This document shows positions 43,971-52,177 of a DNA stretch of 64,000 bases, one piece after another (within the stretch, counting starts at the first letter, position 1; each line of letters opens with the position of its first letter). Origin of the DNA: Rhodobacter sp. (lineage in GTDB: Bacteria; Pseudomonadota; Alphaproteobacteria; Rhodobacterales; Rhodobacteraceae); NCBI GenBank assembly GCA_030065095.1, contig JASJDP010000009.1, forward strand, positions 1-64,000, given 5' to 3'. The notes under the pieces were generated by a model. It worked only from the letters and a program-made list of their open reading frames with translations. It did not search any database and was not told where the DNA came from. The position numbers and the translations under genes were made by a program.

Positions 43971-44957
43971 TCAAAGCAGCAGGAGCGACGCCAACAGGAA
44001 ATAGATCGTCAGACTGGCCGCATCCTGGATGATGGTGCAGATCGGCCCCGATCCCATCGCCGGGTCCGATCCCACCCTCTGGAATGCCCATGGCAGCGCA
44101 AAGCCGACGACGGCCGACACGGCCCCGCCGCCCAAAACGGCCAGCCCGACCGCCAGCGCCAGGACCGCGTCGCCGAAAACGCCCAGCACCGCCCCGGCCG
44201 CAATCAGTCCCAGCACCGCGCCGATGGCCAGTCCGATCAGCATCTCGTCGCGCAGAAGCGTCCGGATCGACACGTCATGCGTCGCCAGCCCCCGGACCGA
44301 CACCGACACCGCCTGCGACCCGATCGCGCCCGCGATATAAACCAGGGCGGGCACGAAAAAGGCGACCGAGACGTTCGTGGCCAGCGTGTGTTCGAAGCCG
44401 ATCATCACGACCGTGATCACCGAGGACGCGAACAGCCCGAAGATCAGCCAGGGAATGCGCCGCCGGAACCGGTCGCGCAACGGCGCATCGAGCGCGGCGC
44501 CCGGACCCTCCTCATGCGCGGCAATACCGGCGATGCGCTGAAGGTCCTCCATATGCTCTTCGCGCAGGATCCGGAACAGCGCCTCGGGCGGAACCGCGCC
44601 GATCAGGCGGCCGTCTTCGTCGACGACCGGCACGGCGATCATATTGAGCCGGATCGCCAGCGCGGCGATCTGTTCCTGGTCGTCGCCCGGGCGGACGGCC
44701 TGGTGTTCGGGCTCCATGATCTCGCCGATCTTCAGCGCGCCGTTCGCGAACAGATCGTTGATCCGCACGATGCCCTCCAGCCGGCCCTCGTGATCGGTGA
44801 CAAAGACGGTGTCGGCGGACTCGAACTGTTGCCCGCGAAGCTGCTGCACGACGCTGTCGACGGGGGTGTCGATATGGGCCTGCGGGATCCTGGTCAGCAT
44901 ATGGGCCGCGGCAGCCTCGCGGTGATAGGCAAGGGTGATCGGGACGGTGTCGGTCAT
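43971..44957 (-). CDS. MgtE-like magnesium transporter lacking the N domain
   Basis: Mg2+ channel family, 328 aa. Two CBS domains (about 20-145) come right after a short N-terminus; the superhelical N domain (about 130 aa) of standard MgtE is missing. The membrane part has five helices, with the pore-lining VYIAGAIGSQAVSVSVRGLA and GSDPAMGSGPICTIIQDAAS. The N domain is part of Mg2+ gating in MgtE, so gating may be altered. Confidence 0.85.
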   Translation of the reverse strand: MTDTVPITLAYHREAAAAHMLTRIPQAHIDTPVDSVVQQLRGQQFESADTVFVTDHEGRLEGIVRINDLFANGALKIGEIMEPEHQAVRPGDDQEQIAALAIRLNMIAVPVVDEDGRLIGAVPPEALFRILREEHMEDLQRIAGIAAHEEGPGAALDAPLRDRFRRRIPWLIFGLFASSVITVVMIGFEHTLATNVSVAFFVPALVYIAGAIGSQAVSVSVRGLATHDVSIRTLLRDEMLIGLAIGAVLGLIAAGAVLGVFGDAVLALAVGLAVLGGGAVSAVVGFALPWAFQRVGSDPAMGSGPICTIIQDAASLTIYFLLASLLLL

Positions 44958-45032
44958 GCGCGTGCCTTCGCCTCCTTTGCGGCTGGGGGAATGCTAGAGC
45001 GGGACGAGGTTCGAGGAAACCGCGGTTCGGCA

Positions 45033-45115
45033 GGCTCCGGCCTGAAACGGACGTCGCCTGTCGAGCGCGAAGCCGCGCCAGAAGCCTGGTTGCGAATGGC
45101 AACTTCAGGCCGGTC
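45033..45115. repeat. Intergenic hairpin repeat, internally deleted copy D
   Basis: 83-bp remnant keeping both ends. Left end GGCTCCGGCCTGAAACGGAC and its continuation to GAAGCCGCGCCA (45053-45079) match copy B; right part TTGCGAATGGCAACTTCAGG matches copy A exactly. The inner arms and loop are gone. It lies between mgtE and the GNAT gene. Confidence 0.7.
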
Positions 45116-45139
45116 GCCGCCCGAATCCGAGATCGCGCC

Positions 45140-45637
45140 TCAGGCGCCCAGGTCGAACCGCATCGACACGCGGTCCACCGGCGTCCCATCGCGCAGCGGT
45201 ACGCCGCGCGCGACGGCATGCCGGCGAAAGCCCATCTTGGCATAGTAGGCCAACCCGCCGTCGTTGTCGGCACGGATTGTGGCGTTGATCTGGGCCCAGC
45301 CCAGCCCGGCGGCAGCCCGATGGGTTTCTGAAAACAATGCGGCGCCAATGCCCGGTCGCCGCGGCGTCCGGCGGGCAAAGGTGGCGATGTCGGCGACATC
45401 CGGCGGCAGCCCTGCGTGGCGCTGTAACGCCTGAAACCCAGCCACGGCGCCGGCTTCGTCCAGAGCCACATGGCACAGGACCACGTCCTGGCCGGTCAGG
45501 AAATGCGCCGCCGCCTCTGCCTCGGTCAGTTCCACCTGATAGGCGGTCGTGCCGCCGATCCGGATGATCTCGTTCAGGATCGTACGAATCGCGGGAATGT
45601 CGGCGTGACTCCCTTCGCGGACTTGGATGGCCGCCAT
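45140..45637 (-). CDS. GNAT acetyltransferase (phosphinothricin-acetyltransferase-like)
   Basis: 165-aa GNAT-fold N-acetyltransferase. Motif A with the acetyl-CoA loop RRPGIGAALFSETHRAAAGL, then INATIRADNDGGLAYYAKMG (motif B), which resembles the Pat/Bar group acting on amino acid analogues such as methionine sulfoximine. The real substrate is unknown. Four bases before hflX on the same strand. Confidence 0.8.
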   Translation of the reverse strand: MAAIQVREGSHADIPAIRTILNEIIRIGGTTAYQVELTEAEAAAHFLTGQDVVLCHVALDEAGAVAGFQALQRHAGLPPDVADIATFARRTPRRPGIGAALFSETHRAAAGLGWAQINATIRADNDGGLAYYAKMGFRRHAVARGVPLRDGTPVDRVSMRFDLGA

Positions 45638-45641
45638 AGCC

Positions 45642-46916
45642 TCAGATCTCCCGAAACCGCATTTCCTGCCGCGGTGTCCAGCGCACGGTCAGGTCAAACC
45701 CATCCTCGGTTTGGGTTTCCGCCTCGACAACGCCCTGATCGTGCAGCCAGGCCCGGCGCTTTCCATCCGTGAAAGGCAAGTGCAGACGGTGCTCGCTGCG
45801 CCGTTCGTCGAGCGCATCGGCCACTGCATCCAGCAGGGCGTCTATTCCCTCGCCCGAAAGGGCCGAGATCGGGAAGATGGCGCGGTCGCGCGCGGCGCGG
45901 GCCAGCAGCGGGCTGCGCTCGGTCGCGGGCAGCAGGTCGATCTTGTTCCACAGCTCTAATTGAGGCGTGTGCTCGCCGACGCCCAATTCGCCCAGGATCG
46001 CCGCGACATCGGCGGCCTGTTCCTCGGTCTCGGGATGGCTGATGTCGCGCACATGGCATATCAGATCGGCCTCCAGCACTTCCTCCAGCGTGGCACGGAA
46101 GGCGGCGACAAGCTGTGTCGGCAGGTCCGAGATGAAGCCCACGGTGTCGGACAGGATGATCTTGCGCCCGCCCGGCAGCGTCAGACCGCGCATCGTTGGA
46201 TCCAGCGTGGCGAAAAGCATGTCCTTCGCCATCACCCGCGCCCCGGTCATCCGGTTGAAAAGCGTGGATTTCCCTGCGTTGGTGTAGCCCACCAGCGCCA
46301 CCACCGGGAACGGCACCTTCTTGCGCGCCGAACGGTGCAGTTCGCGGGTTTTGACGACTTTGCCAAGCTGACGGCGAATACGGGTGATCGCCTCGTCGAT
46401 GGCGCGCCTGTCGGCCTCGATCTGGGTTTCACCGGGACCGCCGACAAACCCAAGCCCGCCGCGCTGGCGCTCCAGGTGGGTCCAGGCCCGCACCAGCCGG
46501 GTGCGCTGATACGACAGCGCGGCCAGCTCGACCTGCAGAACGCCCTCGCGGGTACGGGCGCGATCGGCGAAGATCTCCAGGATCAGTGCGGTCCGGTCGA
46601 GGATCTTGATCTTCCATTTCTTTTCCAGATTGCGCTGCTGAACCGGTGTGACCGGGCCGTCGATCAGGACCAAATCCGTGTCTTCGCGGCTGAACCGGTC
46701 GCCAAGCTCTTCGATCTTGCCCGAGCCGAACAGAAGCCCCGGCTGGGGCTTTTGCAGCCGCACGACGTCCGCGCCGACAACCTGCAGGTCCGGCAGCGCC
46801 GCGGCGAGCGCCACGGCTTCCTCCAACGCGGGCGACGCGTCGCGCCGGGCACGATCGGTGGCGATGTCGGGGTGCAGGACCCAGGCGCGGGTGACCGGCG
46901 TGTCGCCCAGGCTCAC
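45642..46916 (-). CDS. hflX: GTPase HflX
   Basis: Ribosome-associated GTPase that splits stalled ribosomes. 424 aa: N-terminal HflX domain with the conserved VVGADVVRLQKPQPGLLFGS and RQRGGLGFVGGPGETQIE, linker helix, then a G domain with G1 GYTNAGKST, G3 DTVGFI and G4 NKID. Directly follows hfq (3 bases), the usual hfq-hflX pair. Confidence 0.95.
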   Translation of the reverse strand: MSLGDTPVTRAWVLHPDIATDRARRDASPALEEAVALAAALPDLQVVGADVVRLQKPQPGLLFGSGKIEELGDRFSREDTDLVLIDGPVTPVQQRNLEKKWKIKILDRTALILEIFADRARTREGVLQVELAALSYQRTRLVRAWTHLERQRGGLGFVGGPGETQIEADRRAIDEAITRIRRQLGKVVKTRELHRSARKKVPFPVVALVGYTNAGKSTLFNRMTGARVMAKDMLFATLDPTMRGLTLPGGRKIILSDTVGFISDLPTQLVAAFRATLEEVLEADLICHVRDISHPETEEQAADVAAILGELGVGEHTPQLELWNKIDLLPATERSPLLARAARDRAIFPISALSGEGIDALLDAVADALDERRSEHRLHLPFTDGKRRAWLHDQGVVEAETQTEDGFDLTVRWTPRQEMRFREI

Positions 46917-46919
46917 GCG

Positions 46920-47153
46920 TTACTCTTCGCCGTCGTAAAGGCTGATCGGCTGCGACGGCATGATCGTCGAGATCGCATGTTTGTAGACGAGCTGCGACTG
47001 GCCGTCCCGGCGCAGCAGCACGCAGAAATTATCGAACCAGGTGATGACACCCTGCAGCTTAACACCGTTGATCAGAAAGATCGTGACCGAGACTTTCGTC
47101 TTGCGCACATGATTCAGAAACGCATCCTGCAAATTCTGCTTGTCAGCAGCCAT
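46920..47153 (-). CDS. hfq: RNA chaperone Hfq
   Basis: Hexameric Sm-like RNA chaperone for sRNA-mRNA pairing. 77 aa: [33 protein letters not shown] (Sm1) and YKHAISTI (Sm2) are textbook. A short acidic C-tail (ISLYDGEE), as in other alphaproteobacteria. In R. capsulatus Hfq was first known as NifA-regulating NrfA. Confidence 0.97.
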   Translation of the reverse strand: MAADKQNLQDAFLNHVRKTKVSVTIFLINGVKLQGVITWFDNFCVLLRRDGQSQLVYKHAISTIMPSQPISLYDGEE

Positions 47154-47289
47154 TGGTCTTTTGCCCTTGTTTATTCACTCTGCCCCGCGGGCACGCCCGC
47201 TTTGCATATGCGGCAGAGTATGGAGCGGCTGTAGCCAAGATTCCAGCCCCAAAAAAACTGCCCGTTTTGGTTGCATTTCAAGGGCTTTC

Positions 47290-48807
47290 TCAGCTGCGCC
47301 AGAACTCCGGGTTGAGCAGTGCGATGATGGCCAGGGTTTCAAGCCGGCCAAGCACCATCGAGGCGGCAAGGATCACCTTGGCGGCGTCGCTGAGCATGGC
47401 ATAGCCGAGCCCGTCCCCGGCGATCGGGGCCAGCGGCCCGGTTGTGGATAGCGCCGCGATCGTCAGGACGACGGCGTCGTCAAAGCCGAGGCCGGTCAGC
47501 GAAAGCGCCAGCATGACCGCCGCGATGGAGATCGCGAAGAGCATGAAGAAGATCCAGGCGACATAAGCTCCCTGGCGACGCAGATAACGCGCCGTTTGCC
47601 CCGAGCCGCCGATGGAACTCGGGTGGACCAGGCGCTCCAGCTCGCGCGTGCCGTGCTTATAAAGCGCGTAGACGCGCAGCAATTTGACCCCGCCCGCCGT
47701 CGTGGCGACGCCGCCGCCGAAGACCGCGAGCCCCATCAGGATCACCGACGGCGTGTCGAGCCCCGACCAGTCGCGCGCGGTATCCCAGGCGGCGCTTTCA
47801 AAGCCTGTGGTGGACAGGAACGACAGAACCGTGAAGGCGCCGCCCCAGAACGCCTGCAGCCCCTGCCAGACCGACTGGGCGGCCTCGACTTCGATGGCGC
47901 CGATCCAATGACGCAGAAACAGGAAAAACGGCACGGCGGCCACGATGAACAGACCCATCTGAAGCTCGGGGTCCTGCGTCAGTTTCGACACGCCGCCGTC
48001 GCGGCTGTCGCGGGCGAACGTGCCGCGAGACAAGGCGAAGCCGAGAAACAGAAAAATCAGAAACTCGCCGCCAAAGCCCGATCCCGCGGCGGTAACGCCG
48101 CCGACGGGGGAGATGCCGCTGGTGGCCAGCACCGACATCGCATGACAAAGCGCGACCAGCGGCGCGTCGCCGAGGATCAGAAGACCCACCCATAACAACA
48201 GCGTCAGCGTGCCGTAGATCGGAAACAGGACCAGCGCATGGCGTTGCAGGCGCAGGGACGGATCCGCGATTCGGATGATCTGGCTATGGGCCGCGGCGGC
48301 CTCGCCGGAACGGGCCGGGGCAAGAACCTCGAACCCGCCGAGGTTCAGCGGCGCCAGAATGGCGATGGCGGTGACCCAGATCAGGAAACCGCCGAACCAG
48401 CCCACAAGGGCACGCCACAGGTGCTCCGCCCCCGACAGCCGCGCGGGATCGTCGAAGAGCGTGGCACCGGTTGTGGTAAGGCTCGAGACCATTTCGAAAT
48501 AAGCGTTGAGAAACCGGGTGTTGCCGACGGACTCGTAGAATGGGACCGCCAACATGGCGGGAAGCACCGTGAAGGCGCCGAGCAGCGCGAGAAGGTGGCT
48601 GCGGGCCTGGTTTTTCGGTGTATGGCCAGCGGTCGCGATGCCAATCATCGCAGCGAAGGCAAGAAAGATCGTTCCGCTGTAAGAAAATGCGCGCGCACCC
48701 TCCCAATCCCGGGTGGCGGCGGCTACCCCGCCCGGCACGTACATCGCCAGCGCCCCTGCCCCCATCAGGATCAGGATCAGCGGCATGGACAGGATGCGGG
48801 TGAGCAT
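47290..48807 (-). CDS. trkH: Potassium uptake protein TrkH
   Basis: K+-translocating subunit of the Trk system, 505 aa with about ten helices. Selectivity-loop segments: SSLTTTGATLFDD, LATSGISPVGGV, STTGFESAAWDT and ALSTTGPLAPIAG, one per pseudo-repeat. Start placed at ATG 48807; an in-frame GTG at 48840 is an alternative, and neither has a strong Shine-Dalgarno. Partner trkA lies upstream on the same strand, separated by repeat copy C. Confidence 0.92.
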   Translation of the reverse strand: MLTRILSMPLILILMGAGALAMYVPGGVAAATRDWEGARAFSYSGTIFLAFAAMIGIATAGHTPKNQARSHLLALLGAFTVLPAMLAVPFYESVGNTRFLNAYFEMVSSLTTTGATLFDDPARLSGAEHLWRALVGWFGGFLIWVTAIAILAPLNLGGFEVLAPARSGEAAAAHSQIIRIADPSLRLQRHALVLFPIYGTLTLLLWVGLLILGDAPLVALCHAMSVLATSGISPVGGVTAAGSGFGGEFLIFLFLGFALSRGTFARDSRDGGVSKLTQDPELQMGLFIVAAVPFFLFLRHWIGAIEVEAAQSVWQGLQAFWGGAFTVLSFLSTTGFESAAWDTARDWSGLDTPSVILMGLAVFGGGVATTAGGVKLLRVYALYKHGTRELERLVHPSSIGGSGQTARYLRRQGAYVAWIFFMLFAISIAAVMLALSLTGLGFDDAVVLTIAALSTTGPLAPIAGDGLGYAMLSDAAKVILAASMVLGRLETLAIIALLNPEFWRS

Positions 48808-49009
48808 GCGGTTTGGTCTGTCCTGGCAGTTGACGCCCACCCGGAGCGGCGGGCCCGACGTCGACCTTCATAAAGCAGGTTTCGGCAGGACGCCATGAAG
48901 GCGAGGCATCCCACGAGGCGGCGGGCAACGCCGCCGCCGATCCCGCCCGGCGCGATCCGAGCCGGGCACCTTGCCACAGGGCGTGAAGTCTGACGAACCG
49001 CGGTCTACC
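48808..49009. other. Non-coding gap between trkH start and repeat copy C
   Basis: GC-rich, no gene. Contains GAGGCGGCGGGCAACGCCGCCGCC near 48917-48940 (inverted arms GGCGGCG/CGCCGCC around AACG-type loop). With the repeat it makes a 476-bp gap between trkA and trkH, which are usually close. Confidence 0.45.
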
Positions 49010-49251
49010 GGTTCTGGCTTGGAGCGGACGTTGTATCTCCCTTGAGGAGCCGCGTGATCGCCGACCCGCGGGGAGGCGACCCGGACCTTTGAACGGCTCG
49101 GTTTATCCCAGCAAAGTCCGAATGACCTCAATGCGATACGCTTCGCCCGCAAATCGCCTCCCCTCCGGGGCGGGTCGGCGATGGCGCGGCGGCCTGCGGC
49201 CTTGATTCCGCGCCTGAATAAAGATTGCTAACGCCCGCTCCAGGCCAAACC
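49010..49251. repeat. Intergenic hairpin repeat, copy C
   Basis: 242 bp, matching copies A and B: left end GGTTCTGGCTTGGAGCGGAC, right end CGCCCGCTCCAGGCCAAACC, inner arms ATCGCCGACCCGCGGGGAGG (49058-49077) and GCGGGTCGGCGATGG at about 49170-49184. The loop is as in B with scattered changes. Lies between trkA and trkH, within what is normally one operon. Confidence 0.82.
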
Positions 49252-49283
49252 GCCCCCGCGATCCACTCACCCGGCATGGCGCC

Positions 49284-50660
49284 CTAAAAGAAGTCGATCG
49301 TCACCTGCAGCAGCCGCTCGACCTCGGGCACGTCGGCTGCCATGGCGAAGATCGCGATCACGTCGCCCTCGTCGATACGCGTGTGACCGGTCGGCCGGAT
49401 GACCTCATCCCCCTTCATCACGGCGCCGATCAGAACGCCTTCGGGAAAATCGATGTCGCGAACCTGCTGTCCGGCGATCGGCGAGGTCGACAGCACCTGC
49501 GCCTCGATGATCTCGGCCTCCGCGTCGCCGATGGAATAGACCCCGCGCACGCGGCCGTGACGGATGTGGCGCAGGATCGAACTGACGGTCGTGGTGCGCG
49601 GGTTGATATAGGCATCGATATCCATCGGCCCCATCAAGGAACTCAACGACGGGTCGTTGATCAGGGCAATCGCCATCTTGGCACCCGCCGCCTTGCCCCG
49701 CACCGCCGCCAGGATGTTGCTTTTGTCGTCGTCGGTCACCGCCAGAATCGCATCCGCGCGCGCGATATTCGCCTCGGTCAGAAGCTCCTGGCTCAACCCG
49801 TCGCCATTCAGCACAATGGTCCGTTCCAGCGCATCCGCGGCGCGCTCGGCGCAGGTGCGGTTGCGTTCGATAACCTTGACGCGCACACGGTCGGCGCGCG
49901 ATTCCAGCGCCTTGGCAACGGCAAGCCCGACATTGCCGCCGCCGACGATCACGACGCGCTCCTGTCTGATCGAGGTCTTGCCGAAGATTTCCAGTGTCCG
50001 GACGACGTCCTGCGTGTGGGCGAAAACATAGATCTGGTCGCCGATGAACAACTGATCGCCCGCTTCGGGCGCGAAAAGCGTACCGTTGCGGCGAACGCCC
50101 ACCACGACGGCGCGCAGGGTCGAAAACAGGTCCGAAAGCTGCCGCAGCGGGGTGTTGACGACAGGACAATCCTCGTCCAGCACGATGCCCAGCAGCTCTG
50201 CCTGGCCGTCAAGGAAGCTCTCGGTGTCAAAGGCAGCCGGCGCGGCGAGGCGGCGCAGCGCGGCGTCGGCGACCTCGCGCTCGGGGCTGATCACCACGTC
50301 GATCGGCATATGATCGCGGCGGTAGAGGTCGGAATAAAGCGGGTTGAGGTAGGACTGGCTGCGCAGGCGGGCGATCTTCTTGGGCACGTTAAAGACCGAA
50401 TGGGCCACCTGGCAGGTGACCATGTTGACCTCGTCGGAATAGGTCGCGGCGATCACCATGTCTGCATCGCGCGCCCCTGCCCGGTCGAGCACGTCGGGGT
50501 AACTGGCGAACCCCGCCACCCCCTGTACGTCAAGGGTATCGGTCGCCCGGCGCACCAGATCGGGGTTGTTGTCGACGACCGTGACGTCGTTTTTTTCGCC
50601 GGAAAGGTGCCGTGCAATCTGCCAGCCGACCTGACCCGCGCCGCAGATGATGACTTTCAT
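49284..50660 (-). CDS. trkA: Trk potassium uptake regulatory protein TrkA
   Basis: Peripheral NAD/NADH-binding gating protein for TrkH. 458 aa with two RCK units: first KVIICGAGQVGWQIARHL and second VVIVGGGNVGLAVAKALE Rossmann motifs, each followed by a TrkA_C domain (IDVVISPEREVAD; AEIIEAQVLSTSPIAG). Length is the standard duplicated form. Confidence 0.95.
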   Translation of the reverse strand: MKVIICGAGQVGWQIARHLSGEKNDVTVVDNNPDLVRRATDTLDVQGVAGFASYPDVLDRAGARDADMVIAATYSDEVNMVTCQVAHSVFNVPKKIARLRSQSYLNPLYSDLYRRDHMPIDVVISPEREVADAALRRLAAPAAFDTESFLDGQAELLGIVLDEDCPVVNTPLRQLSDLFSTLRAVVVGVRRNGTLFAPEAGDQLFIGDQIYVFAHTQDVVRTLEIFGKTSIRQERVVIVGGGNVGLAVAKALESRADRVRVKVIERNRTCAERAADALERTIVLNGDGLSQELLTEANIARADAILAVTDDDKSNILAAVRGKAAGAKMAIALINDPSLSSLMGPMDIDAYINPRTTTVSSILRHIRHGRVRGVYSIGDAEAEIIEAQVLSTSPIAGQQVRDIDFPEGVLIGAVMKGDEVIRPTGHTRIDEGDVIAIFAMAADVPEVERLLQVTIDFF

Positions 50661-50897
50661 GCGCTTACCCCGTCATGCCCGCGCGGGGCGTAGCGATGAC
50701 AGATGGAGACGCCCGGGTCAATGCAAAGGCCTTTCAGGCAGCGGTCGTCGCCGCCGCCGGGATCTGCCGCAAGGGCGCGCCGATCAAGGGCGCCGGTTTC
50801 GGAGTCGGGCAAAGGCGCCGTGCGACGAATGTCCGGATCCACCGCGTGTCGTTTGGCCCAACCCCGGCGCTCCTGCCCGTCCGGTGGATTGCCGAAT

Positions 50898-50937
50898 AAA
50901 AAGGACCCGCCCCAAGCCCCCGGGACGGGTCCTTTTG
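50898..50937 (-). terminator. Rho-independent terminator of the Hint gene
   Basis: Arms AAAAGGACCCG (50899-50909) and CGGGTCCTTTT (50926-50936) around a 16-base loop. On the minus strand the stem ends in a run of T, 43 bases past the Hint-gene stop. Confidence 0.8.
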
Positions 50938-50979
50938 CGCCGGCGAACGCCCCCCTGGTCCGCGGCGCTGCTGCGTGCG

Positions 50980-51675
50980 TCAATCGATCAGGCGCTGTGT
51001 CTCGTTTCGGTTCAGGATGCGGCGGGCAGACAGGTAGGTGTCGATCGCCGCTCCGTCGCGCAATTGCGGGAAAAGCTCCAGGATTTCGGAGCGTTGAGCG
51101 TTGCCGATGCCCTTCAGCGAGTGATCGCTGGGCTGAAAGCTTTCCGACCAGGCACCGTCGGACAGGACGATCTCGTGCCGGTCGAACATGAAGTGGATAT
51201 AGGTCGTGCCCGTGGTCGAAACCCCGTAGACGCCGCGGTTGTTGATCAGGTGCTTGGCGGCGCAAAGAACCTCGCGCTCCTCGAAATACAGCGCGGTGCG
51301 GTCGCTGGCGACCAGGACCCTATGGTTGGGGCTAAGCTGCATGTCGCATTCCGGCAGGTTGTCGCCCAGGGCCCCTTTCCGGATCAGCACGGGCGTCAGA
51401 TGCGGATGGTCGGACAGCTGACGCCCGGTCAGGCGCCGCGAGCCGACCCAGCGGATTTCCTGCAGGCCGTTGTCGCGGGTCTGAACCTTGTCGCCGACCT
51501 GCAGCAGTTCGACCGGCCGCGCGCCCCGGCTGGTCGCGATCGTCGTGCCGGGCGTGAAGCAGGGCGTGCTGCTTGCGTCGCCGGCATCGGCGCAACGCGA
51601 GGGACGGTGCGATGCCGCACCCGCATCGGGCGCTGCACAGAAGATCTCCCCCAAGATATCCATATGCTTCGTCAT
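50980..51675 (-). CDS. Lone Hint-domain protein
   Basis: Hedgehog/intein (Hint) fold protein, 231 aa. Block A starts at PCFTPGTTIATSRGARPVEL with Cys first; LLQVGDKVQTRDNG; then block B-like MQLSPNHRVLV with its His. No C-terminal His-Asn splice junction and no flanking extein sequence, so it is not a splicing intein. Such stand-alone Hint proteins are frequent in Rhodobacterales and often of unknown role, sometimes in secreted, calcium-binding repeat proteins. ATG 51675 chosen for GAGGGA upstream; an earlier start at 51702 is in frame. Confidence 0.8.
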   Translation of the reverse strand: MTKHMDILGEIFCAAPDAGAASHRPSRCADAGDASSTPCFTPGTTIATSRGARPVELLQVGDKVQTRDNGLQEIRWVGSRRLTGRQLSDHPHLTPVLIRKGALGDNLPECDMQLSPNHRVLVASDRTALYFEEREVLCAAKHLINNRGVYGVSTTGTTYIHFMFDRHEIVLSDGAWSESFQPSDHSLKGIGNAQRSEILELFPQLRDGAAIDTYLSARRILNRNETQRLID

Positions 51676-52177
51676 CGACCGTTCCCTCGCACGGTGCGCC
51701 AAGGCGCGCCGTCCCGTTTACGCACATCACCCACTCGCCCCGGCAACTTACCCGCCCCCCTGGCGTGGGCGAACCGAAATGTGGTGGAATTACGGCAAAA
51801 TCAGGGGCGGGCTGCCGTAATTCACCGGCAGTTGGCAGCCGGGCGGATTGTTTTGCTGCCATCGATTGTTGCCCGTTTCCGAACGACGTCGCGGCGCTGG
51901 CCGTGGCGATACCGGTCGGCCAGACGCGAACAATTGCCTTTATTGATTGACCTTGTTGGCAGCACGGTCCGTGTCGAAAGAGCTGCGCCACCGAACCTCA
52001 CGAACTCTCAACCGCCAGTATCGTTTCCGTCTGTGAAATAATTAACTAGGCAAGCACGGCCTGTGCTGAGTGAGCCGGCCACAGTTTCGACAAAGTTTGC
52101 GAGAATTGCCCAATCTTTTTTGCAGCTTACGGATTGTTCGCGCGGGCCGGGACCGGCCGCCCCCCGCGCGCCCCGAA
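51676..52177. other. Gap between Hint gene and modC
   Basis: About 500 bases with no defensible gene. Holds the likely Hint promoter region and a palindromic hairpin at 51788-51822. Around 51990-52130 it is AT-richer (for example GTGAAATAATTAACTAGGC). No conserved RNA was recognised. Confidence 0.45.
51788..51822. promoter_or_regulatory. Inverted repeat upstream of the Hint gene
   Basis: Perfect 10-bp arms AATTACGGCA (51788-51797) and TGCCGTAATT (51813-51822) with a 15-base spacer, 113 bases before the Hint start. Could be an operator or a leader hairpin. Confidence 0.45.

Noticed and set aside
50980-51675. Active intein
   Set aside because: No extein on either side and no C-terminal His-Asn junction; a stand-alone Hint protein is the better call.
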